From NCBI GenBank assembly GCA_902651635.1, contig CACRSC010000012.1:511911-575910 (forward strand): 64,000 nt of DNA. Reading direction: 5' to 3'. The position numbers were made by a program, and so were the translations under genes. The notes under the pieces are model-generated. The model saw only the letters and a list, made by a program, of their open reading frames with translations. It was not told the DNA's origin and made no database searches. Source of the DNA: Mastigamoeba balamuthi. Taxonomy: Eukaryota; Evosea; Mastigamoebida; Mastigamoebidae. Each line of letters opens with the position of its first letter. The first letter of the stretch is position 1. Below are positions 46,501-55,347 of the stretch, in pieces.

Positions 46501-49181
46501 AGCGCGACGAGAACGGCAACACAGCGCTCATGTGGTCTCTGCGCAACAACGCCCCGGAGCCTGTGCTCGACTCGCTTATGGCGCTGCCGCAGGACCTCAA
46601 CGCCAAGAACAAGGAGGGCGCGCGCGCGTTCAGCTACTGCGACTCGCTGCGCATCTGCTTCAGGATACTCGGGGGCAAGGCGGAGCTCTCCAACCCGTTC
46701 CCAGAGAAGAACAAGTGCCCGGTCTGGCGCCTCTACTCGCTGCTGACTGTCGGGGCTACGCGGTTCCTGCGGGACTCGCAGCTGCGCAAGGCCGTGATCG
46801 CCGTGGCCGACGACGAGCCGCAGTGCTCGCTCGTGTGCTGCACTTCGTCGGACCCGCGGGCCATGCGCTGCGTGCTGCGCAGGACGCGCAGAGACGACGA
46901 GACCTGGTGGCGCCCGCTGCACATCGCGGCTGCCATGGGCAACGTGGCCCTCGTCCGCGAGCTGATCAAGACGAAGCTGTCGGCCTGCGAGGCCGACGAC
47001 CTGGGCAACACGCCCCTGCACTACGCCTGCATGCACAGCACGACGGCGTCGGCGCTCGCGCTTATCGAGAGGCTCAAGCAGGAGCACGCGACGCAGTCGA
47101 TCACCGCGACCAACTACAAGCAGCAGTCGCCCCTGTCGCTGGCGCTCGACGGGACCAGCGCCGAGACGGTCACCGCGATGATCAAGGAGAGGCCCGAGCT
47201 GAGCATGATCACGTCCAAGAAGGGGTTCCTCAACAAGGAGTGCCGCGACGGCACCGCGCTGGCAGTCACTGCGTACCTACACGAGATTCACAGCAAGGCG
47301 GGAGCCAAGTACGAGGACATGGAGTTCCCGGCGGCCGCCAGCGAGCGGACGCTCTGGGAGACCGGGAGCACCACCGTCCAGGCGTGGAAGCGCGCGTCGG
47401 ACCACAAGCCGTCGACCCTCTTCTCCAAGAGCGGCCCGCACGCCGGCGACGTCGAGCAGGGCGAGCTCAACGACCCCGACTTCGTGACGGTGCTGTCGAT
47501 CCTCGCGGCCCACGAGGGCGGAGCGCTGGTCAGGACGGGCCTCTTCCTGCCGACCGCCGAGGAGGACCTGACCTGCGGCCTCTGCTGCGTCCTGCTGCAC
47601 ACGCTGCACGAGAAGCGGTTCACCTTCTGCGTTATCGACGACAACGTGGCCTGCGCAAACGTGCGCCGCAAGTCCGACGCCGTGAGCGTCATGCAGCCCC
47701 TGTACGCGCACAGCCGCGGGCGCAACCAGTGGTACGTCGCGCTGCTAGAGAAGTGCATCGCCAAGACGGTCGGCGGGTACAACAGGCTCAACGGCATCCC
47801 GGACCGCGACGTGCTCGAGTACTTTGTCGGCGGGTCCTTCGGCACGCTGAGCCTGTCGTCGCCCGACATGATCCGCGAGCGCGTGCGGGGCAACGCGTGG
47901 CACAGGATCAGCGCGCTGAGCTCGGACCCGTGCAGGAGCGTGCTCATGACGTGCTCGCTGACGAACCCCGACGGGGCCACGGGGCTCGTCACGGGGCACG
48001 TCTACGGCGTCCTGCGGTTCGTGACGCTGCTGAAGCGCTACCACGTCGTGCAGATGTTCAATGCCTACGACAGCGACCAGTGGACGGGCGACTGGAGCGC
48101 GCAGAGCAGCCGCTGGACCCCCCAGATCACCAAGTCGCTGCCGCCCGGCCTGCGGAGCCCCGACGGCACGTCCGGCGTATTCTTCATGGACTTTGAGCAG
48201 GACTTCCTGAGGCTCTTCGGCAGCATCAACTACTGCACGACGCAGCGCGACAACGGCACCTGCACGTCGGCCGTCTCCCACCAGACGACGCAGAACGGCG
48301 CGATGTACTTTGCGCTGCACATGGCCAGGGAGGGCAACATCCGCGTCGAGGCCACGGCCACGGGCGGGCCCGTGCAGCTGGTGATCGGGGTGTTGGACCC
48401 GATGGTCTGGGTGGCAGAGAGCGACGTCGAGGGCCGCATGGAGCGCGTGATGCTGCACGAGCACAACGTCTTCGAGGCCATGGCGCTGCACATGGACACC
48501 ATCGCCCGCACGAGGCGCGGCTCGTTCGACGACAACGCGACGACGGCCCTCGAGGTGCACGTGAGCGCCGACACGCTGGCCTCGAGCAGCGGCGTCGTCT
48601 TCGTGTTCGCCTTCTCGCGCCCCCGAGCCGCGTTCGAGGTCAGCGTCAACACCGAGGAGCACAAGAACGGCGAGAAGCCCCTGGTGACGCGGGTGGTGCC
48701 CGTCGAGCTGGCCCCGGCCGTGATGGACCTCGAGTGCTCGTACGTGCGGGCCGCGTCGCCCGTATCCTCGCGGTCGAAGCCGCTGTCGCCCACGTCTGAG
48801 GGCGGCGGGAGGTGCCCGACGTCGGACACCCTGCGCCGCAACTCGCCCAGCAGGCTCGGGAAGCGGACGCAGCTGGAGATACTGCAGCTGCAAGAGGAGG
48901 TCTCGCGGCTGTCGGACTCGATGGCCGTGATGCAGGACCAGTACATGGCGCAGATCGCGGAGAAGGACCTCGAGGTGCAGAGGCTGCAGGCCAAGATCAA
49001 GAAGGACTTCATTCCGGTGCGGGACCTCAAGAAGGCGGCGTACAAGTCGATGTCGACGCCGATGATGCAGCCGCCGCAGGCCGTCGAGGAGGAGCCAGCG
49101 CTGAGGCAGTCGCTGCCCTCCATCAAGCCGGTGTTCGGCTCGCAGGGGCCGAGCTGTAACATAACTCAGCAGCGCAGATGA
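43507..49181 (+). CDS. giant ankyrin-repeat calpain-like protease
   Basis: Exon 1 43507-43770 ends at GTGCGG; exon 2 44133-49181 is one long exon; total 1770 residues. The 362-nt intron is the longest in the window. The first ~1000 residues are degenerate ankyrin-type repeats; the clearest are DENGNTALMWSLRNNAPEPV, WWRPLHIAAAMGNVALVREL and DLGNTPLHYACMHSTTASAL. From ~47290 a calpain core follows: YEDMEFPAAASERTLWE, a Cys block EEDLTCGLCCVLLHTL aligning with GDCWFL, NQWYVALLEKCIAKTVGGYN, His in TGLVTGHVYGVLRF and Asn in VVQMFNAYDSDQW. So the triad residues exist, but neighbours are divergent and activity is uncertain. A C2-like domain (QNGAMYFALHMAREGNIRVE) and a C-terminal coiled coil (LQLQEEVSRLSDSMAVMQDQ) complete it. 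It is not a duplicate of the calpain at 28618; the two cores differ greatly. Confidence 0.82.
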
Positions 49182-49597
49182 GTTCATCATACACACAGAG
49201 CCGGTACCTCTCATGACATCTCAGCTAGTTCTTTTTTTTCGTAGACGCACGCGCCGAGTAACGATGCAACTCACAGATGGTTCGTGTAACGCACATGCAC
49301 GCGAGTGATTGTCTGTTCCTTTTTTTTCTTTTTGTGATGCCGGGCGGTGTGGAAAATCGCATCTCTGAATGCGGGAAGATACATCTAGAGTTACGATGAT
49401 GTACAAGCGGAGGGCAATTCCTGAGTGGTTCCGTATGGTGTGTACACCGTGGTGCCGTGCGTGATCTTTGGTGATGTATTGCGGTTGAGGTTTGAGAATT
49501 TCCTCGGAAAACGTTAGGAAGACCCACGCATTGGTCTGGCGTGGAAAGAGTCAGAAACGGCACCGATCGCTCATAACACTAATCGCCTCGGATTCGA
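49182..49597. other. intergenic region
   Basis: 416 bp between two plus-strand genes. It has poly-T/A runs near 49232 and 49318-49332, as expected for 3' UTR sequence, then the promoter of the transporter. No gene seen. Confidence 0.4.
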
Positions 49598-51148
49598 ATG
49601 TCTGGAGCACTCAGGCAGCTCGCGGCCACGGCCAAGACAGTGGCTGTCGCGGGAGTGGGGTTCTTCACCGACTCCTACGACCTCTTTGTCATGTGCGTAC
49701 CCTCTGCTCCACGCCCCCTGCTGCTGCTGCCCTGCTTTGCCCGGACATTCTTCACGTTTGCTGGTATTCGGCCTGCGCTGCCGCAGGAACATGCTCAACG
49801 TGGTGTTCAAGGCCGAGTACGGCGACGCGTACCCCGGGGCGCGCCTCAGCACGGCCGCGCTGGTGGGATCGATCGTGGGGCAGCTCTCGTTCGGCTTCGT
49901 AGCGGACATTCTGGGCCGCAGGATCGGCCTCATCATCACGACCCTCCTGCTCATAGCCGGCGCTGTCCTCAGCGGCGTGGGCTACTGGAGCGATACCCCC
50001 AGAGACCTCTTCTGGGCCCTCACCGCCTACAGGTTCGCTTCGTGTCCCTCTTTCAAGCAGCTGACATAGCGAGTTTGCCCTTGATTCCCCCCAGGTTTCT
50101 GCTCGGCGTAGGCATCGGGGGCGAGTACCCGTGCGCAGCCACCGTGGCAGCAGAGGGAGCCGGCCAAGAGACCCCGGAGAGCGCGGCCACGAGGGGCAGG
50201 ACAATCCTGCTGGTCTTCTCGATGCAGGGCGTCGGCAACCTCGCCGCGACGCTCGCCGTGCTGGTGCTGGTCCAGGCGTGGGGCGAGAGCCACCTGCAGG
50301 CCGTCTGGCGCAGCGCGTTCCTCCTGGGGGCCCTCCCCGTGGTCGCCGTGCTCTACGCCCGCATCAAGCTCCGCGACTCGTCGCTGTTCAAGAGCAACCA
50401 GAGCGAGGGGGCCGCCGCGGAGCAGCAGGGCCCCGGGTTCCTGACGGCGTGGGCGCTGGCGCTACGCATGTACGGGTGGCGCATACTGAGCACGTCGGGG
50501 TGCTGGTTCCTCTGGGACATTGTCTACTACAGCAACGGCCTCTTCAGCGCCACCATCATCCAGCAGCTCGCCGGCCGCGGCGGCATCCGCGAGACGGCCC
50601 TCTGCCAGCTGCTCCTCGTCCTCGTCTCGCTGCCGGGCTACTTTGCCGCCGCTCTGCTCGTCGACCGCGTCCGCGTGGGCCGCAAGGGTCTGCAGCTGCT
50701 CGGCTTCGTCACCGTCGGCCTGTTGCACTGCGCCGTGGGCTGCCTCTACGGCCGCGTCCGCGACAGGCTCGCCGTCTTCGTGCCGCTCTACGCGCTCGTC
50801 TTCTTCTTCTACCAGTGCGGGCCCAACAGCAGCACGTTTGTGATACCGTCCGAGGTCTTCCCCACGGCCATACGCGCACGGGCCCACGGGTTCAGCGCCG
50901 CCTGCGGCAAGGCCGGGGCCGCCCTGGGCGCCCTCTGCATGCTGCCCCTCGTGAACGCGTTTGGGGGGCTGCACAGCGAGCGCGGGCCGGCGGTGGCGTT
51001 CTGCCTCTGCGGGGTCATCTCGCTGGCAGCCGCCCCGCTGACGCTGCTGGTGCCCGAGATGGCCCAGGTGCCCCTCTGCAAGGTCGACGAGAGCTTCAAC
51101 GCGCAGCTCGAGCTCGACAAGCTGGAGAACAAGTCTCTGATCGCCTAG
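49598..51148 (+). CDS. PHS-family (MFS) phosphate transporter
   Basis: Proton-coupled inorganic phosphate importer type, with 12 predicted membrane segments. Signatures: GFFTDSYDLFVM in helix 1, GSIVGQLSFGFVADILGRR in the 2-3 loop, FLLGVGIGGEYPCAATVAAE in helix 4 (the PHS GGDYPLSA-type motif) and CWFLWDIVYYSNGLFSATII in helix 7, where the family has a conserved Asp. The C-terminal half ends NAQLELDKLENKSLIA. Three exons: the first intron begins GTGCGTACC after LFV and joins to MNMLNVVF; the second separates LTAYR from FLLGVG. Length ~440 residues is slightly shorter than fungal Pho84. The substrate could be another organic anion, but the PHS motifs favour phosphate. Confidence 0.85.
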   Translation: MSGALRQLAATAKTVAVAGVGFFTDSYDLFVMCVPSAPRPLLLLPCFARTFFTFAGIRPALPQEHAQRGVQGRVRRRVPRGAPQHGRAGGIDRGAALVRLRSGHSGPQDRPHHHDPPAHSRRCPQRRGLLERYPQRPLLGPHRLQVRFVSLFQAADIASLPLIPPRFLLGVGIGGEYPCAATVAAEGAGQETPESAATRGRTILLVFSMQGVGNLAATLAVLVLVQAWGESHLQAVWRSAFLLGALPVVAVLYARIKLRDSSLFKSNQSEGAAAEQQGPGFLTAWALALRMYGWRILSTSGCWFLWDIVYYSNGLFSATIIQQLAGRGGIRETALCQLLLVLVSLPGYFAAALLVDRVRVGRKGLQLLGFVTVGLLHCAVGCLYGRVRDRLAVFVPLYALVFFFYQCGPNSSTFVIPSEVFPTAIRARAHGFSAACGKAGAALGALCMLPLVNAFGGLHSERGPAVAFCLCGVISLAAAPLTLLVPEMAQVPLCKVDESFNAQLELDKLENKSLIA

Positions 51149-51272
51149 GCCGCAGCGAGAACATGTCAGTTGAGTGTACATTTCTTTCTGGAACTCAACC
51201 CCTCAGATATTTGTTTCTTTTTTCCAGATAAGAATCTGCGCATATCTTCGTCAGGATCCATTAATTATTTAG

Positions 51273-52583
51273 TTGAACCTGGCTGCTTGCTTGATGGAGG
51301 GCGCGTCCCCGAGTCTGGAGCAGGTTCTCCGCGTCTCCATGCCGCCCGTCGGCACCCTGACCTTTGCCGAGTTCCGCGCGTGGCTGACGTCCCTCGTCGC
51401 GCGCCACCTGGACACCGACGACGTCTTCCGCACGCGCGTCCGCGTGGCCGCGATACGCCGCCAGCACCGCCAGGAGATCGCCGAAACCGAGTCCTCGCGC
51501 GCCGCCGCCGCCTCTGCCTACTCGCTCTGCCCGCACCACGACGCCCTCGAGCTCCTGACCCGCAAAACCGACGCCCTGCGCCTCAAACGCGACGGCCTGG
51601 CGTCTTTCGTCGGCTCCGCGGCCGCTTCTCTGCCCGAGCCGCCCAAAGTGGCCCGCGCGCGCGAGACCCTCGCCGCGGCCGAGGCCGAGCACCGCGCCCT
51701 GGCCGCCGAGCTCGACGCGCTGCGGGCGTCGTGCGCCGAGTGGGCCGCCCTGAGGGCCGCCGAGTCTGCGGAGGCGGAGCTGCACGAGCGCCTGGGCCTC
51801 AGGCGCCTCTGCCAGGTGGAGCTGCCCGCCGTCAAGAGGGAGCGGGGCGCCAGGAGCGGGTCGGCGGGGCGCAGGCTCGAGGACGACGCCTCGGCGGCGT
51901 GGCGGGCGCTGCTGCCGCCCACAGCGCTCGCGGGGCTGCCGGCGGGGGCGGTGGCGCTGCGCAACGTCACGCTGGGGTCCGCGATGACCGAGCTCGACAT
52001 CGTCGTCGTGGCGCCCGGGGCGCCCGTCGACGTGCTCTACGTCGTCGAGGTCAAGAGCAACCCCAACTGCGTCGGCGAGTCGTGGGCCAAGCACCAGCGG
52101 AGCCTCGCCTGGCTGCGCGGCGACCGCGGGTCGTACGCGCCCGAGGACTACAGGAACAAGTTCCACCCCGCGGGGCACTTTGTGCGGGGCACGCACGTCG
52201 AGGCCGCGGGGCCTGCGGCGGGCAGGTACGCGTTCACCCCGCAGAGCTTCGCGAGGTTCGAGCGGCACGCGGGCACGGGGCTCTTCCTGGACCGGCTGCT
52301 GTTCGCGACGAGGAGCAGCGCGCTGTCGTGCTCCGCGAGGAAGGAGGACGTGGTGCTCGGCGCAGTGGTCGCCAGCGACGACATCGACGCCGAGCGCATG
52401 GACGAGGCGCCGGACAGCGCGGTGGAGAGGCTGCGGCAGGCGGAGATCGCGTACGCCACGGACCCCAGATCGCCCCCGAGCACCGCCTGGGTTTACAGGA
52501 CGCTGATCGACAACGGGTTCGCGGACCGCGTCGTCTTCGTCACCAAGAAGATGATCCGTGAGGCGTCCACCGCTGCGCATTGA
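51273..52583 (+). CDS. PD-(D/E)XK nuclease-like protein, intronless
   Basis: One uninterrupted frame of 436 residues from ATG 51273; the ATG at 51294 is an alternative. The N-terminal half is helical and coiled-coil rich (LEQVLRVSMPP ... KVARARETLAAAEAEHRALA). The centre has TELDIVVV, then ~12 residues, then VLYVVEVKSNPN. The E-x-D ... E-V-K arrangement is the core of PD-(D/E)XK restriction-endonuclease-like folds. The following HQRSLAWLRGDRGSYAPEDY and FHPAGHFVRG are probably structural. I recall a plant family of unknown function with similar wording, but cannot search. The role (DNA repair, RNA processing) is unknown. The absence of introns contrasts with most neighbours. Confidence 0.7.
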   Translation: MNLAACLMEGASPSLEQVLRVSMPPVGTLTFAEFRAWLTSLVARHLDTDDVFRTRVRVAAIRRQHRQEIAETESSRAAAASAYSLCPHHDALELLTRKTDALRLKRDGLASFVGSAAASLPEPPKVARARETLAAAEAEHRALAAELDALRASCAEWAALRAAESAEAELHERLGLRRLCQVELPAVKRERGARSGSAGRRLEDDASAAWRALLPPTALAGLPAGAVALRNVTLGSAMTELDIVVVAPGAPVDVLYVVEVKSNPNCVGESWAKHQRSLAWLRGDRGSYAPEDYRNKFHPAGHFVRGTHVEAAGPAAGRYAFTPQSFARFERHAGTGLFLDRLLFATRSSALSCSARKEDVVLGAVVASDDIDAERMDEAPDSAVERLRQAEIAYATDPRSPPSTAWVYRTLIDNGFADRVVFVTKKMIREASTAAH

Positions 52584-52906
52584 GGGCGCCAAGCCCTCGC
52601 ACACGCGTTCCTCCGTTGCCCACAGCGAGGCGTGTAGCAAACACTGCGGTGCTTATTTCGGCTTAAGTATGTTGTGTGGCCCGTGTAAAGCGCTGACATA
52701 CATACAGGCGAGCTGTCTATCATTTGCTGCGGGAGCAGCTCACCCTTCGAGCGCGAAGCCAGCGGGCGACCACCCGTGACAACGTTGTGGCTACTCACTT
52801 CGTTTGTGAAATCGCATGCAGCCAAGCAGGTGGGCAAAAACGCAGAAACGTGAAACGTGTTGCCAATTGTGTTCTAAGCAGGCACCCGTGTACAAAAGGG
52901 GAAGGC
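52584..52906. other. intergenic between convergent genes
   Basis: 323 bp between the 3' ends of the nuclease-like gene (plus) and the tail-anchored gene (minus). No coding or RNA signal seen. Confidence 0.4.
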
Positions 52907-54576
52907 TCAGTTGAGAGGCTTGGAGAAATGGGCGGCCAGGAGACCGATGAAGGCGCCAGAGGAGCACACGGTGACGCCGACCATGAGGCCCAGCACCCAC
53001 TTCTTGACCTCCGTCTTGCCCTGCGTCACGGACTTGAGCGCCGAGGTGGGGCCTCCCGCGCTCCACGTGGACGTCCCCGACGACGTCGTGGTCACAGTCC
53101 TGATCGTCTCGGTGCTGGGCGACTTGACGCAGATCGCCAGCGACGACGCCGACCCTGCCCGGCGTCGTTGCTTCGACTTGGCCGCGTCCTCGGGCTTCAT
53201 CTGCGCCCAGTGCGGCAGGATCACCTCGCCGTGCGACGGCTCCTCCGCGCCAGCGCCAGCGCCAGCGTCGGGCCCCTGCATCGAGTCCCTGTGCCCGGCG
53301 ATGCGGACGCAGCGGTCGAGTACGTCGCTGTCTGCGGCGCTCAGGGCGTTTGTGGCGGCGACGGGGGCCTCAGGGGCGCTGGGGACGGGGTCGCTGCACG
53401 CGCCGGACTCGAACCCCAGGTACGCCAGCGTCTCGGCCGGGAACGCTGGCACGCCCGTGGCCTGCGGGACATAGAACATCTGTTGCTGTTGCTGAGGCTG
53501 AGGCTGCTGCATGACGAAAAGCGGCTGCTGCGCTACGGCGTCGTTCTGCTGCTGCTTCTGCTGTGCTGCCTGCTGCCGCTTCTCCTGCAGAGGTGCGTCA
53601 GCACGCTGGGCTCGGGCCCCTCCCCTACCCCCACCCGGATGCGCGGCGGACCTTGCGTCTGTGCGTCTCGTCCCTGCAGAACCACTGCCCGGCGCAGCAC
53701 GCGGGATCTCCGCAGTAGTAAGGGAAGTCCACCTGATGCCGCCCTGCGCTCGAGCACCCCCCTCGGTTAGCCGCAAGCGGGACAGCGAGGCCCAGCACGC
53801 ACCCTTGCGAGCACTGCGCAGCGGGTGGGGTCCGCTGTCGCACTCGTAGCGCGAACCGCCAGCGAGCGACGGCGCCCCGTCGGGCCTGCGGCGCGCGGGG
53901 CACCAGTGCAGCCTGCAGCAGTACTGCGTCTGGCAGAACCCCAGGCACTCGCCCCGCGTCGCCCGCGCCTCGAGCGCCGTCACCGTCTCGCGCGCCTCGG
54001 GGTCCGTGCGCACCCACTCGGCGGCCAGCAGCAGCAGCAGGCGCCTCGCGCACTCCCCCGTCGGCGTGCAGACTGTGTACCGCGTCGCCCGCTGCTCCGC
54101 CGTCGCCCCCGACGCCGCAGCCGCAGCCGCCGCCCCGGGAGCCGCCAGCGCCCCAGCCGCTGCCCCGGTCGCAGCCGCTGCGGCCGTGGCGCACGTGTCG
54201 GGCGCGGGCGTCGCGCAGGCGAGCTCGGGGTCCTCGGAGCAGCGTTTGGCGCGCACCCACGCGCCCCTGTAGATGACGATGCTGTGGCCGTGCCTGCACG
54301 GCGTCCCGGTGCCCTGCGCGCTCTGGGGCGAGTCGCTGTGGTGCTGCTGCTGCTGCTGCTGCTGTGGCGGCTGCTGGGGCTGCTGGGGCGGGGAGGCGGC
54401 CGAGAGGCAGTAGGACAGCGGGCGGCCGTGGTCCGTGCAGAACGTGCGGCACGTGCAGGCGCCGAAGCAGCGCTCGCCGCTGGCGGCCCAGTTGGCCTCC
54501 CACCTGCGCGCCCCGGCGTCGCACTGCGCCGTCCCCGTGTTCTTCATGTCCTCGAGCCTCTGCAGGCAGTACTCGC
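52907..54576 (-). CDS. Cys-rich tail-anchored protein, 5' end unresolved
   Basis: The first exon I can read begins near 54576 after GGCCACGCCAG: EYCLQRLEDMKNTGTAQCDA, then CFGACTCRTFC, a Pro/Gln tract, PCRHGHSIVIYRG, an Ala tract, CTPTGECARRL and CQTQYCCRLHWCPARR. Next exons give FPYYCGDPACCAGQWFC (the YYC..xxCC pattern recalls WBP1/VOPP1-type proteins), then a Gln-rich region and VLDRCVRIAGHRDSMQ. The C-terminus is a single hydrophobic helix with six residues after it (KWVLGLMVGVTVCSSGAFIG ... HFSKPLN), so it may be tail-anchored, or type I if a signal peptide lies in a missing upstream exon. At least three introns. The many cysteines favour an extracellular or lumenal N-terminal part. Confidence 0.6.
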
Positions 54577-54667
54577 TGGCGTGGCCCGGGAGGAGATCAA
54601 GACGGTCCGTGAGTGGATCGGTGGGCCGAAATGGCCGAAATGATAGGATTATGTGGCAATTGGACCG

Positions 54668-55072
54668 TTATGCCTTAATCGGGTACTGCGAAACCAACCG
54701 CTGCACGGCACGCCACATGCCATCATCCCACCCCAAGGCTCCTTGGCTGCACGGCTTGGAGGAGCTGCCACAGCAGAAAGAAGACATGCAACAGATGTGC
54801 AATTTCCGGGTGCTTGCGTCACCGCTGACTAAAGAGGCAGTGGTGTACGTGTACCATTTCTGTGCCGAGGCTGTCGGAGAGCACAGCGCGTCCGAGGCCG
54901 ACCCCGAGGCCGTGGAGAGCGGCGAGAGCGAGTCTGCCGTGGACGGCGCGGGCACCTCGTGGTCGTCGACGAGGGCGGCGGTCTGGTCGCCCAGCCAGTC
55001 GCCCGACGGCACCACCGGGAGGTCCGTCTCCCACGCGTCCTCGTGGTACATGTGCAGCGACAGGTCGTCCAT
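54668..55072 (-). CDS. small hypothetical protein
   Basis: From ATG 55072: MDDLSLHMYHEDAWETDLPV, then an acidic and Ser/Thr-rich stretch. A likely 90-nt intron starts GTACACG near 54857 and ends CTGTGGCAG, keeping the frame, and joins SAQK to CSSKPCSQGALGWDDGMWRA. The protein ends VSQYPIKA. About 104 residues, no domain recognised. It could also be a 5' part of the gene at 52907-54576 by a splice I could not place. Confidence 0.4.
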   Translation of the reverse strand: MDDLSLHMYHEDAWETDLPVVPSGDWLGDQTAALVDDHEVPAPSTADSLSPLSTASGSASDALCSPTASAQKWYTYTTASLVSGDASTRKLHICCMSSFCCGSSSKPCSQGALGWDDGMWRAVQRLVSQYPIKA

Positions 55073-55347
55073 GGGGTGGCGACTGAAGGGTCCTAGCCTG
55101 TGCCCTGGGTCCTGGTGCTGCCTGGGATGCCGCACGTGGTGCAGCTGCGGTCCGGGTAGAAGGGTTGAAGTTTTGTGAACGAGCCGGTGGTTCACCCACC
55201 AAAAGGAAAAATCTGCCTCTCGATCTCTCGGAAACGGATATTTCCCGGAGATACTCCTGCACACCCCAGCCAATCGGAACCCCCGCATTCGTCCTGTGCA
55301 GCAGAGCAGGGCTTTCCCCACTGAGCGAATACGCGTTTGAATCCTGC

